This document shows positions 7,762 to 16,305 of a stretch of 64,000 nucleotides of DNA, piece after piece. The notes below the pieces were generated by a model. The model had not been told where the DNA came from. It worked only from the letters and a program-made list of their open reading frames with translations, and made no database searches. The position numbers were made by a program, and so were the translations under genes. Position 1 is the first letter of the stretch. Each line of letters starts with the position of its first letter. Source of the stretch: Streptomyces vilmorinianum (GTDB lineage: Bacteria; Actinomycetota; Actinomycetes; Streptomycetales; Streptomycetaceae); contig NZ_CP040244.1 of the NCBI RefSeq assembly GCF_005517195.1, forward strand, positions 5,598,001 to 5,662,000, in the 5' to 3' direction.

Positions 7762-9900
7762 TCAGCCCGTCTGTGACGCGGGGTGCCGGGCGCGGCTGAC
7801 GTCGTACACCCCGGCCACGTCCCGCATCGCCCGCATCAGCGCGGGCAGCCCGGCCGCGTCCGGGAGTTGCAGCGTGTACGTGTGCCGGACCCGCTGTTCG
7901 CTGGGCGGCTCGACGGTCGCCGAGACGACGGCGACGCCCGCGGCGGCGATGGCCTCGGTGAGGTCGGCGAGGAGCCGGGGCCGGCCGAAGGCCTCGGCGA
8001 CGAGCGTGACGCGGCATTCGGCGGTGTCGCCCCAGTGGACGGTGACGGGTTCGCGCCCGAGCCGTTTCATGGTGTCGACGGCCGCGCAGCCGGTGCGGTG
8101 GACGGTGACGGATCCGCCGCGCACCCGGAAGCCGGTGATCTCGTCGGGGGGTACGGGGGTGCAGCAGCCGGCCGGGCGTACGGCGGCGGCCGTGGCGCCG
8201 GGCAGATCGGCGTGGAGCTTGGCGCCCGACCGCCGGTCGGCGGTGAAGGAGACGGGCGGCCGGGGGTCGGCCTCCGGTGCGTCGGCGGCCTCGGGGTGCG
8301 CCTGGAGCCACGCGGTGATCGCGATGCGGGCGGCGGGTGTACGGGCGTGCTCCAGCCACTCGGGGGAGGGCCCCGAGGCGGTGTCCTGGGCGAGCAGCGG
8401 CTGGACGGTGTCGCCGTCGCTCAGGACCGTACTGAGCGTCGCCAGGCGCCCGTTGACGCGCGCGCCGAGGCAGGCGTGGGCGGCTTCGCCGTACTGCGCG
8501 TACGCGGCGTCGACGCAGGTCGCCCCGGCCGGGAGGCTGATCGTGCCGGGGGCGCTGCCGTCGGCGCGGAAGACGGTGATCTCCTGGTCCTCGGCGAGGT
8601 CGGCGCGCAGCGAGGTCCAGAAGGTGTCGGGGTCGGGGGTGGCCTGCTGCCAGTCGAGGAGCCGGGAGAGCCAGCCGGGGCGGGTGGGGTCGGCGCGCTC
8701 GCCGTCCTCGGCCGGCTCGGCGCCGTCGGCGCTCGTCGGGGGCGTGTACGGGTTGCCGAGGGCCACGACGCCGGCCTCGGCGACCTTGTGCATCTGGTAC
8801 GTACGGATGAGGACTTCGGCGACGGCCCCGTCGGGGGCGGCGACGGCGGTGTGCAGCGATTGGTACAGGTTGAACTTGGGTGCCGCGATGAAGTCCTTGA
8901 ACTCGGAGATCACCGGGGTGAAGCAGGTGTGGAGTTCGCCGAGGACCGCGTAACAGTCGGCGTCCTCGGCCACAAGGACGAGGAGCCGTCCGAAGTCGCT
9001 GCCCCGCAGGTCGCCGCGCTTGAGGCGGACGCGGTGGACGGAGACGAAGTGCCGTGGCCGGACGAGGACTTCGGCGGCGATGTCCGCCTCGCGCAGGACG
9101 GCGGAGACGCTGTCGGCGATGGCGGCGAGCGCGTCGCCCGCGCCCGTGTTGCCGGCGATGAGGGCGCGGGTGTTCTCGTACTCCTCGGGGTGGAGGATCG
9201 CGAAGACGAGGTCCTCCAGCTCGGTCTTGAGCGCCTGGACGCCGAGCCGTTCGGCGAGCGGGATGAGGACGTCGCGGGTGACCTTGGCGATCCGGACCTG
9301 CTTCTCGGGGCGCATCACCCCGAGGGTGCGCATGTTGTGGAGCCGGTCGGCGAGTTTGATCGACATGACGCGGACGTCGTTGCCGGTGGCGACGAGCATC
9401 TTGCGGAAGGTCTCGGGCTCGGCGGCGGCCCCGTAGTCGACCTTCTCCAGCTTGGTCACGCCGTCGACGAGATAGGCGACCTCGTCGCCGAACTGCTCCC
9501 TGACCTGATCGAGCGTCACCTCCGTGTCCTCCACGGTGTCGTGGAGGAGGGCGGCGGTCAACGTCGTGGTCTCCGCGCCGAGTTCGGCGAGGATCAGGGT
9601 GACGGCGAGCGGATGGGTGATGTACGGCTCACCGCTCTTGCGGAACTGCCCTCGGTGCGAGAACTCGGCCAGGACGTACGCGCGGCGCAGCACGGCCAGG
9701 TCGGCGTCGGGGTGGTGGGCCCGGTGGGCCTCCGCGACATGGCCGATGGCGTCGGGCAGCCGGTGTCTGGTGGCGGGACCGAGCAGAGCGGCGCGGCCCA
9801 GCCGACGGAGGTCGATCCTCGGACGGGCGCGCCTGCGGCTGGGAGCGTCGGGGCCGGTGGCCTCCGCTGCGCTCACGGGATTGGTGGCCTCTGCACTCAT
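7762..9900 (-). CDS. rshA: RelA/SpoT homologue RshA, (p)ppGpp hydrolase/synthetase family
   Basis: 712 aa with the long-RSH layout: an HD hydrolase domain with LLHDTVEDT, a synthetase-like domain (KLADRLHNMRTL link, APKFNLYQSLHT, EVLIRT), a TGS domain, and a C-terminal ACT domain from about 630. The hydrolase motif is intact; the synthetase domain is divergent (the usual AIRV stretch reads LVLV). This gene corresponds by content and position to rshA, the second RelA/SpoT homologue of S. coelicolor. The ATG at 9900 follows GGAGGTG. It acts in the cytoplasm on the alarmone pool. Its net activity, hydrolysis or synthesis, cannot be fixed from sequence alone. Confidence 0.92.
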   Translation of the reverse strand: MSAEATNPVSAAEATGPDAPSRRRARPRIDLRRLGRAALLGPATRHRLPDAIGHVAEAHRAHHPDADLAVLRRAYVLAEFSHRGQFRKSGEPYITHPLAVTLILAELGAETTTLTAALLHDTVEDTEVTLDQVREQFGDEVAYLVDGVTKLEKVDYGAAAEPETFRKMLVATGNDVRVMSIKLADRLHNMRTLGVMRPEKQVRIAKVTRDVLIPLAERLGVQALKTELEDLVFAILHPEEYENTRALIAGNTGAGDALAAIADSVSAVLREADIAAEVLVRPRHFVSVHRVRLKRGDLRGSDFGRLLVLVAEDADCYAVLGELHTCFTPVISEFKDFIAAPKFNLYQSLHTAVAAPDGAVAEVLIRTYQMHKVAEAGVVALGNPYTPPTSADGAEPAEDGERADPTRPGWLSRLLDWQQATPDPDTFWTSLRADLAEDQEITVFRADGSAPGTISLPAGATCVDAAYAQYGEAAHACLGARVNGRLATLSTVLSDGDTVQPLLAQDTASGPSPEWLEHARTPAARIAITAWLQAHPEAADAPEADPRPPVSFTADRRSGAKLHADLPGATAAAVRPAGCCTPVPPDEITGFRVRGGSVTVHRTGCAAVDTMKRLGREPVTVHWGDTAECRVTLVAEAFGRPRLLADLTEAIAAAGVAVVSATVEPPSEQRVRHTYTLQLPDAAGLPALMRAMRDVAGVYDVSRARHPASQTG

Positions 9901-10040
9901 GGGGCACCTCCGGCGGCGTCGACCGGCGGTGAGCGGGCAAGGCGTGCCCGCCGGGCCGGTGCTTGATGCTACCGACCCCACCACGTGGCGCAGTCCCGCT
10001 CTCGCCCAGCGTGAAACGGATCACCCATTCGAGCGACGAA

Positions 10041-10937
10041 TCAGTCGTTGACTGTTTCGAATTCGGCGGCGGCGAGCCAGGACGGCTCGATCGTTCCCTC
10101 GGCGACGATGACGGCGGGGCCGGTCATCTCGACCTCTCCGTCGGGGTGCTCGGTGATGGTGAGCGTCCCGCCGAGGACGTCCACGGTGTACGTGACGGGG
10201 GTTCCGCTCACGGCGGGGTCGGCGCCGTCCCGGCGGGCGGTGGCCACGGCGACGGCGCACGCGCCCGTACCGCAGGAGCGGGTCTCCGCGGCGCCGCGCT
10301 CGTGGACGCGCATGGCGACGTGGCGGGGGCCGCGGTCGACGACGAACTCGATGTTCACGCCCGTCGGGTAGACCTCCGCGGGGGCGTACGGCGGCTCGGT
10401 GTACAGGTCTCCGGCGTGGTCGAGGCTCTCGACGAAGGCGACGGCGTGCGGGTTGCCCATGTTCACGTTGCGGGCGGGCCAGCTGCGGCCGTCGACGGTG
10501 ACGGTGACGCTGTCCTCGGGGAGCACGGCGCGGCCCATGGAGACGGTGACGGAGCCGTCCTTGTCGAGGTGGACGCGCTTGACGCCGGAGCGGGTGGCGA
10601 TGGCGACCTCGCCGGCGGTGACGTGGCCCGCGTGCTCCAGGTAGCGGGCGAAGACGCGGACGCCGTTGCCGCACATCTCGGCGACCGAGCCGTCCGCGTT
10701 GCGGTAGTCCATGAACCACTCGGCCTCGCCGGCCATGCCGCGGGCCTCGGGGTGGGCGGCGCTGCGGACCACGTGCAGCAGTCCGTCGCCGCCGACGCCG
10801 GCCCGCCGGTCGCACAGGCGCGCGACGACCGCAGCGGGAAGGTCGACGGTGTTGTCGGCGTCGGGGACGATCACGAAGTCGTTCTCGGTCCCGTGGCCCT
10901 TGAGGAATGCGAGCGGCGAGGTCTGCGTGCTGGTCAC
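10041..10937 (-). CDS. dapF: Diaminopimelate epimerase
   Basis: 298 aa. Interconverts LL- and meso-diaminopimelate in the lysine and peptidoglycan pathway by a two-cysteine proton exchange. Both catalytic cysteines are visible: Cys89 in MCGNGVRVF and Cys222 in SCGTGACAV; GNPHAV (161-166) is also typical. The N-terminus (FLKGHGTENDFVI) matches family members, so the ATG at 10937 is accepted. Streptomycetes use LL-DAP in their walls, so this enzyme chiefly feeds lysine synthesis. It is separated from the upstream gene by about 146 bases of G-rich DNA. Confidence 0.96.
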   Translation of the reverse strand: MTSTQTSPLAFLKGHGTENDFVIVPDADNTVDLPAAVVARLCDRRAGVGGDGLLHVVRSAAHPEARGMAGEAEWFMDYRNADGSVAEMCGNGVRVFARYLEHAGHVTAGEVAIATRSGVKRVHLDKDGSVTVSMGRAVLPEDSVTVTVDGRSWPARNVNMGNPHAVAFVESLDHAGDLYTEPPYAPAEVYPTGVNIEFVVDRGPRHVAMRVHERGAAETRSCGTGACAVAVATARRDGADPAVSGTPVTYTVDVLGGTLTITEHPDGEVEMTGPAVIVAEGTIEPSWLAAAEFETVND

Positions 10938-11083
10938 GGGATCAACTGTACGGGGCGGGTCCGACAGCGGCCTCGACGGGCCACGGGCCGGACGGCGCGC
11001 CGGGCCGGGGCGGGCGGGGGCCGGGCGGGCTGGACGGGGCCCGGGGGGCCGGGCGTCACTGGCGGCGGACCGGGACCTCGGTG

Positions 11084-11548
11084 TCAGCGGAGGCGGGCCA
11101 CGCGCCAGACCGCGAGGGCCACCAGGGCCGCGCTCAGGACGACGTAGAGGGCGATCACGCGCCAGTTCGGCCGCTCACCGGAGCCCCGGGCCGGGAGGCC
11201 CGGCCAGGTGGTGCCGACCCTGCGGGCCGCCATCATGCCCCAGCCGGCCGCGCAGGAGCTGATCAGCAGCCCCAGCATGGCGACGACGGCCCCGCCCTCG
11301 CCGGAACCGAAGGCGAGGGGGAAGGCGAACATCAGCGAGCCGACGGCGGCGAGGCCCACGATGGGCGCGAGCTGCCAGATCCGCAGTCGGCGCTGGGGCC
11401 GCAGTTCGACCTCGACCTCGTCGGCGTCGACCTCGACGGACGTGCCTTCGGCGTCGTCCGGACCGTCCGGGCTCAAACCGGGCGCGCCACCAGGGGCTTC
11501 GCCCCGGACGGCGTCGTTCTGTTCTGTGTCGCGAGGGCCGGCCTCCAT
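11084..11548 (-). CDS. Small integral membrane protein, conserved in this neighbourhood
   Basis: 154 aa of unknown function. The first 60 residues are acidic and disordered-looking (VEVDADEVEVEL), followed by three predicted membrane helices at roughly 65-85, 92-112 and 132-150, with basic loops between them. The ATG at 11548 has GGGAGG about 9 bases upstream and is preferred to a GTG 30 bases further 5' that has no ribosome binding site. It sits between miaA and dapF on the same strand, 108 bases downstream of the miaA stop. I recognise no enzymatic motif. Confidence 0.75.
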   Translation of the reverse strand: MEAGPRDTEQNDAVRGEAPGGAPGLSPDGPDDAEGTSVEVDADEVEVELRPQRRLRIWQLAPIVGLAAVGSLMFAFPLAFGSGEGGAVVAMLGLLISSCAAGWGMMAARRVGTTWPGLPARGSGERPNWRVIALYVVLSAALVALAVWRVARLR

Positions 11549-11656
11549 CGCCACGCGCCCTCCCAACTCGGACTCCACTTGGTCGATCGATGCTCGATGA
11601 TGGCACGTCGAGGACCGCCGGAATGACGGGCAGGGCGTCCCGATGCCATCACGTGA

Positions 11657-12595
11657 TCAGGCTGTAACCGCTCGTTCGACCAACGCCAGCGCCTCTCGCG
11701 GGAGTTCCCCGCGGTGTTCCACGGCACCACTCAGCCAGTGGACCCGCGGGTCGCGCCGGAACCACGAGTCCTGACGGCGCGCGAAGCGTTTGGTGGCGCG
11801 TACGGTCTCAGCGCGCGCCTCGTCTTCGGTGCACTCCCCCGCGAGCGCCGCGAGCACCTGCTGGTAGCCGAGCGCGCGGGCGGCCGTGCGCCCCTCCCGC
11901 AGCCCCTGCGCCTCCAGGGTGCGCACCTCCTCCACGAGTCCGGCCTCCCACATCCGGTCCACGCGCAGGGTGATCCGCTCGTCGAGCTCGGGGCGTTCCA
12001 CGTCCACGCCGATCTGCACGGTGTCGTAGACCGAGTCCGGTCCGGGCAGGTTGGCGGTGAAGGGCTTGCCGGTGATCTCGATGACCTCCAGGGCCCGGAC
12101 GATGCGACGGCCGTTGCTGGGCAGGATCGCGCGCGCGGCCTCGGGGTCGGCGGCGGCGAGGCGGGTGTGCAGGGCGCCGGAGCCCCGCTCCTCCAGCTCG
12201 GCCTCCAGGCGGGCCCGTACGGCCGGGTCGGTGCCCGGGAACTCGAGGGCGTCGATCGCGCCCCGTACGTACAGACCTGAGCCGCCGACCAGGACGGGGG
12301 TACGGCCGGCGGCGAGCAGCCGGTCGATCTCGGCGCGCGCGAGGCGCTGGTACTCGGCGACGCTGGCGGCCTCCGTCACGTCCCAGATGTCGAGGAGATG
12401 GTGGGGGACGCCACCACGCTCCTCGAGCGTCAGCTTGGCGGTACCGATATCCATCCCTCGGTAGAGCTGCATCGAGTCGGCGTTGACGACCTCGCCGCCG
12501 AGCTGCTGGGCCAGAAATACACCCAGATCGGACTTTCCGGCCGCTGTAGGACCGACGACGGCGATGACCCGCGGGGCGGGAGCTGCACTTCTCAC
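11657..12595 (-). CDS. miaA: tRNA dimethylallyltransferase (tRNA A37)
   Basis: 312 aa, the usual MiaA length. It transfers dimethylallyl from DMAPP to N6 of A37 in tRNAs that read UNN codons. P-loop GPTAAGKS (15-22), the NADSMQLYRGMDIGTAK segment and LVGGSGLYVRG are family signatures. The frame is open for 490 bases upstream, but the GTG at 12595 places VRSAAPAPRVIAVVGPTA exactly where MiaA proteins begin; its ribosome binding site is weak. MiaB, which methylthiolates the product, is encoded about 2 kb away on the same strand. In streptomycetes this modification can matter for UUA decoding and development. Confidence 0.95.
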   Translation of the reverse strand: MRSAAPAPRVIAVVGPTAAGKSDLGVFLAQQLGGEVVNADSMQLYRGMDIGTAKLTLEERGGVPHHLLDIWDVTEAASVAEYQRLARAEIDRLLAAGRTPVLVGGSGLYVRGAIDALEFPGTDPAVRARLEAELEERGSGALHTRLAAADPEAARAILPSNGRRIVRALEVIEITGKPFTANLPGPDSVYDTVQIGVDVERPELDERITLRVDRMWEAGLVEEVRTLEAQGLREGRTAARALGYQQVLAALAGECTEDEARAETVRATKRFARRQDSWFRRDPRVHWLSGAVEHRGELPREALALVERAVTA

Positions 12596-12777
12596 CGCCC
12601 CAGTCTCGCAAACCTCACGACGGGTCCCCGAATGAGCGACGTGACGGCCCGCAACCGGGTTCGTTGCCAGTTGCGAGGTTCCGACCGCCGGTTTCCGTAC
12701 CGGCTGCGCCGGGTGGCGCAACAGGGCGCCCCGGGCGCCGCGGGGCTTTTCCCACACGAGTACGCTATGGAGTGGAA

Positions 12778-13056
12778 ATGGGCGTTTTTGCAATGTTTCG
12801 CCGGAAGGGCAAGGAAGCCGCCGAGGCGTCAACGGAGGAGGCCCAGGCCGTCGCCCTGACGGACGCGCCGGAGGAGACGGAGGCTGTCTCGCAGGCCGGG
12901 GACGCGTCCGAGCCCGACACGGCGGAACGTACCGAGGTCGACGGGACCGCGGAGACGGCCGAGGTGGTCGAGGTCGTCGAGGCGGTGGAGATCCCCAAGC
13001 AGCAGTCGGCCGAGGAGGCCGCGGACAACGAGGCCGGCGAAGGCGCCCGGAAGTAG
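12778..13056 (+). CDS. Small acidic hypothetical protein
   Basis: 92 aa, unrecognised. It starts MGVFAMFRRKGKEA, a short hydrophobic then basic head, and continues as an acidic Ala/Glu/Val-rich chain with repeated TAEVVEVVEAVE-like steps and no structured domain. The ATG at 12778 is preceded by GGAG at 5-6 bases. It is divergent from miaA and 63 bases upstream of the antitoxin-like gene, so the two small genes could share a promoter in the 12596-12777 gap. The basic-amphipathic head may associate with membrane; that is inference. Confidence 0.6.
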   Translation: MGVFAMFRRKGKEAAEASTEEAQAVALTDAPEETEAVSQAGDASEPDTAERTEVDGTAETAEVVEVVEAVEIPKQQSAEEAADNEAGEGARK

Positions 13057-13119
13057 TTCCTGGACGTAGTTCCTGGAGACGGGGCACGGCCTACGGACTC
13101 ACCGGAGGGAAGGTGACCC

Positions 13120-13374
13120 ATGGGTCTCCTGGATTCACTGAAGGCCAAGCTCGCTCCGGCCAAGGACAAGGTCTCCGGCCTCGCGCAGCAGCACGAGGAG
13201 AAGATCGACCACGGCTTGGACAAGGCCGCGAAGCTGGTCGACGAGAAGACCAAGGGCAAGTACAGCGCCAAGATCGAATCGGGCACCGGCAAGGCCAAGC
13301 ACGCCTTGGACCGGATCGCCCACAAGGACGGCGGCCCGAAGGGCGAAGGCCCGACGCCGCCGCCGGCCGCCTGA
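13120..13374 (+). CDS. MT0933-like antitoxin family protein
   Basis: 84 aa. It starts MGLLDSLKAKLAPAKDKV and continues with Lys/Ala/Asp-rich amphipathic helix (KIDHGLDKAAKLVDEKTKGKY), ending in a Pro-rich tail. This pattern is that of the MT0933/Rv0909-type antitoxin family (PF14013). ATG at 13120 preceded by GGAGGGAAGG. In mycobacteria the partner is a ribosome-associated-type toxin, but no toxin gene is adjacent here, so it may act alone or be a stress protein of a different kind. It is followed by a strong convergent hairpin. Confidence 0.75.
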   Translation: MGLLDSLKAKLAPAKDKVSGLAQQHEEKIDHGLDKAAKLVDEKTKGKYSAKIESGTGKAKHALDRIAHKDGGPKGEGPTPPPAA

Positions 13375-13403
13375 CACCAGGCGTCACCTGACAATCCCTC
13401 CGC

Positions 13404-13448
13404 ACGGCGGACGGCCGCGAAGCAGAACGCTCCGCGGCCGTCCGCCGT
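13404..13448. terminator. 16-bp perfect inverted repeat, bidirectional terminator
   Basis: Arms at 13404-13419 and 13433-13448 are perfectly complementary (16 bp, all but the end pairs G/C) around a 13-base loop. They lie between the convergent stops of the antitoxin-like gene and the extradiol-dioxygenase-like gene. Confidence 0.75.
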
Positions 13449-13487
13449 TCGTCGTCCGCGTTTCGTCGTCGGGGCCCGTGACGACCG

Positions 13488-14195
13488 TTACGCCCAGGCG
13501 GCCACGAAGTAGCCGACGCCATAGGGGGCGTCCTCGTACAGCAACCGGCCTTCGAGGTCCGCGCCCTGGGCGGCGCCCGCGAGGACCTGCCAGGGGGCCC
13601 GGCCGGCCGCCTTCAGCTCGTACGCCAGCTTCTCGTCCAGCGCGAGAAGGCCGTCCAGGTCCGCCGTGCCCAGCGCGCGGGCGGCCTCCGCGTCGAAGGC
13701 GGCGGCGCGTTCGTCCAGATAGCCGGGGGCCTTGAGTGTCCGGCAGGCGCTGCCGTCCCCCATCACCAGGAGCGCCACCCGTTCGGCCGCCGCGGCCAGC
13801 CCACGACCGGTGGCGACACAGCCGGCGGGCTCCAGCGACTCGCCTACCCCGAGCGCCTCGACCGGAGCGTCGGCCCAGTCGGTGTGCTCCAGGAGCCAGG
13901 CGGCGACGGCGAGCGAGGCGGGCAGCGGCCGTTCTCCGGCAGGCCCGTCGCCGAGCCGTACGGAGAGATCGACACCGAAGCCGGCGAAGCTTCCCGCCGA
14001 ACCGGCGGGGAACGGTCCGCGCGCGCCCTCGGCGGCCGGTCCGACGACGTACAAGCGGTCGGGCCGGGAGGCGGCGAGCAGCGCGAGGGCGTCGGAACAG
14101 GCCGTCCTGGCGGCGGCGAGCTCGCGTGCGGCCCCGGCCGCGACGTCGGGCACGAGCAACGGAGGGCAGGGGCAGACGGCTGCGGCGACAAGCAT
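13488..14195 (-). CDS. Class III extradiol dioxygenase subunit B-like protein
   Basis: 235 aa. The fold resembles subunit B of class III extradiol (LigB/MEMO-like) enzymes: N-terminal MLVAAAVCPCPPLLVPDVA, a VVGPAAEGARG strand-loop, LLVMGDGSA, and a C-terminal LLYEDAPYGVGYFVAAW. Many of the conserved metal-binding histidines of true LigB enzymes are not evident, so catalysis is doubtful; family members of this kind are common in actinobacteria and uncharacterised. It lies on the same strand as miaA and miaB, between them, 33 bases from the next gene. Confidence 0.7.
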   Translation of the reverse strand: MLVAAAVCPCPPLLVPDVAAGAARELAAARTACSDALALLAASRPDRLYVVGPAAEGARGPFPAGSAGSFAGFGVDLSVRLGDGPAGERPLPASLAVAAWLLEHTDWADAPVEALGVGESLEPAGCVATGRGLAAAAERVALLVMGDGSACRTLKAPGYLDERAAAFDAEAARALGTADLDGLLALDEKLAYELKAAGRAPWQVLAGAAQGADLEGRLLYEDAPYGVGYFVAAWA

Positions 14196-14228
14196 GATCC
14201 GCAGCCTAGCGGGGCAACGGCAACGAGG

Positions 14229-14714
14229 TCAGCGGCTGCCCGGGAGGTCCGTGCGGCCCAGCCAGGACGGCCGGGCCGGCACACCGGCGTCCCAGGCGGG
14301 CGGGGGCGCGGGCGGCTCGGGTTCCCGCACCGGCTCGGGCGTGTTCTCCGACACCGTCTCGGGCTCCGGTTCCTGCGCCTCCTCAGGCTCGGGCCGGGCC
14401 TCGCGCTCGCGCTCGGGCTCGGGCTCGGGCTCGGGGGCGTTGCTGTCGTACAGCAGCTCCGCGACGGTGAACCGGCAGTGGAAGGTCTGCCAGACCCCGT
14501 CCAGGATCAGCAGAAAGCCGTCCCCGTCCTGGTACAGCACGCGCCGCCTGTCCTTGGCGGGATGCATGGGCTGGAAGTACCGCGCGCGTTCGCGCAGCAC
14601 CTCCATCGCCTCTTCACGGGTGCCTGTGACATGGGCGATGACCGCCGGAGCCCACATCCGGCGCTCGTTGCCGAATCCGACCGTCTGCTCGACGATCAGC
14701 CCCCACCTCGTCAA
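14229..14714 (-). CDS. Conserved hypothetical protein with Glu-Pro repeat tail
   Basis: 161 aa, unrecognised. The first 90 residues look folded (WGLIVEQTVGFGNERRMWAPAVIAHVTGTREE, then a strand-rich half ending AELLYDS). The rest is a low-complexity Pro/Glu/Arg tail with EPEPEPERERE steps. It appears to start at a TTG (14714) with GGGGGGAT nearby; no ATG or GTG fits better. It follows miaB by 26 bases, so it is probably translated from the same message. The tail is encoded by a hexanucleotide-like repeat and may vary in length between strains. Confidence 0.65.
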   Translation of the reverse strand: MTRWGLIVEQTVGFGNERRMWAPAVIAHVTGTREEAMEVLRERARYFQPMHPAKDRRRVLYQDGDGFLLILDGVWQTFHCRFTVAELLYDSNAPEPEPEPEREREARPEPEEAQEPEPETVSENTPEPVREPEPPAPPPAWDAGVPARPSWLGRTDLPGSR

Positions 14715-14740
14715 CGTGATCCCCCCGATCCGCCCCGCGT

Positions 14741-16261
14741 TCAGTGGGCGGCCGAGCAGCCCTCGACGGCCGGAGGGAGCGGCTCCGGGGCGCCGATCTT
14801 CGGCAGGCCCAGCAGCACGCCCGCGGGCTTCGCGGCGGCCGCGGTGGTGCGCTTCTCCCAGGCGTCGCCGGCGCGGGTACGGCGTACCGACGTCGTCGGG
14901 CCCTCGGCGAGCAGGTGGTGCGGGGCGGCGTAGGTGATCTCGACGGTCACCACGTCACCCGGGCGGACCTCCGCCTCGGGCTTGGTGAAGTGGACGAGCC
15001 GGTTGTCGGGGGCGCGGCCGGAGAGACGGTGGGTGCTGCCGTCCTTGCGACCCTCGCCCTCGGCGACCATGACCTCCAGCGTCCGGCCGACCTGCTTCTT
15101 GTTCTCCTCCCAGGAGATCTCCTCCTGGAGCGCGACGAGACGCTCGTAGCGCGCCTGCACGACCTCCTTGGGGATCTGCCCGTCCATCTCGGCCGCGGGG
15201 GTCCCGGGCCGCTTGGAGTACTGGAAGGTGAACGCGTTGGCGAAACGCGCCTCGCGCACGGTGTGCATGGTCTCCTCGAAGTCCTCCTCGGTCTCGCCGG
15301 GGAAGCCCACGATGATGTCGGTGGAGATGGCGGCGTGCGGGATGGCGGCGCGCACCTTCTCGATGATGCCGAGGAAACGCTCCTGCCGGTAGGAGCGGCG
15401 CATCGCCTTGAGGATGGTGTCCGAGCCGGACTGCAGCGGCATGTGGAGCTGCGGCATGACGTTCGGGGTCTCCGCCATGGCGGCGATCACGTCGTCCGTG
15501 AAGTCGCGCGGGTGCGGCGAGGTGAAGCGGACCCGCTCCAGGCCCTCGATCGTGCCGCAGGCGCGCAGCAGCTTGGAGAACGCCTCGCGGTCGCCGATGT
15601 CGGAGCCGTACGCGTTGACGTTCTGGCCGAGCAGGGTGATCTCGGAGACGCCCTCGGCGACCAGGGCCTCGATCTCGGCGAGGATGTCGCCGGGCCGGCG
15701 GTCCTTCTCCTTGCCGCGCAGCGCCGGGACGATGCAGAAGGTGCAGGTGTTGTTGCAGCCGACGGAGATCGACACCCAGGCGGCGTACGCGGACTCGCGC
15801 CGGGTCGGGAGCGTGGAGGGGAAGGCCTCCAGCGACTCGGCGATCTCGATCTGGGCCTCTTCCTGGATGCGGGCGCGCTCCAGGAGGACGGGCAGCTTGC
15901 CGATGTTGTGCGTACCGAAGACGACGTCGACCCAGGGGGCCTTCTTGACGATCGTGTCGCGGTCCTTCTGGGCGAGACAGCCGCCGACGGCGATCTGCAT
16001 GCCCGGGCGCGTGGTCTTCATGGGGGCGAGCCGGCCGAGGTTGCCGTACAGCTTGTTGTCGGCGTTCTCGCGGACCGCGCAGGTGTTGAAGACGACGACG
16101 TCGGCGTCGCCGTCGGAGCCCTCGGGGGCGCGGACGTAGCCGGCGTCCTCCAGCAGACCGGAGAGCCGCTCGGAGTCGTGGACGTTCATCTGGCACCCGT
16201 AGGTGCGCACTTCGTAGGTTCGCTGGACGTCCACTGCCTGGCTCCGGTCGCTGCTGGTCAT
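14741..16261 (-). CDS. miaB: tRNA-2-methylthio-N6-dimethylallyladenosine synthase
   Basis: 506 aa radical-SAM methylthiotransferase. It converts i6A37 to ms2i6A37 in tRNA. The UPF0004 domain cysteines are Cys23 (YGCQMN), Cys61 (FNTCAVRENA) and Cys95 (GGCLAQ); the radical-SAM CxxxCxxC is Cys169-Cys173-Cys176 (CNNTCTFC). A TRAM domain follows near 390-460, and a weakly conserved tail ends the protein. The ATG at 16261 is preferred by similarity; the ribosome binding site is poor, and an ATG 27 bases upstream is possible. Functionally it pairs with miaA. Confidence 0.95.
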   Translation of the reverse strand: MTSSDRSQAVDVQRTYEVRTYGCQMNVHDSERLSGLLEDAGYVRAPEGSDGDADVVVFNTCAVRENADNKLYGNLGRLAPMKTTRPGMQIAVGGCLAQKDRDTIVKKAPWVDVVFGTHNIGKLPVLLERARIQEEAQIEIAESLEAFPSTLPTRRESAYAAWVSISVGCNNTCTFCIVPALRGKEKDRRPGDILAEIEALVAEGVSEITLLGQNVNAYGSDIGDREAFSKLLRACGTIEGLERVRFTSPHPRDFTDDVIAAMAETPNVMPQLHMPLQSGSDTILKAMRRSYRQERFLGIIEKVRAAIPHAAISTDIIVGFPGETEEDFEETMHTVREARFANAFTFQYSKRPGTPAAEMDGQIPKEVVQARYERLVALQEEISWEENKKQVGRTLEVMVAEGEGRKDGSTHRLSGRAPDNRLVHFTKPEAEVRPGDVVTVEITYAAPHHLLAEGPTTSVRRTRAGDAWEKRTTAAAAKPAGVLLGLPKIGAPEPLPPAVEGCSAAH

Positions 16262-16305
16262 GGAACAAGGGTATGCGGTGCCGGGCATTGCCCCGCGCCG
16301 GTGGC

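Noticed and set aside
7783..9966. 727-codon plus-strand frame opposite rshA
   Set aside because: Shadow of rshA; Gly/Asp/Val-rich and without motifs.
12596..13087. Upstream extension of miaA
   Set aside because: The open frame continues 160 codons 5' but overlaps the antisense small acidic gene and codes for an Arg/Pro-rich, unstructured sequence. MiaA proteins start at the GTG at 12595.
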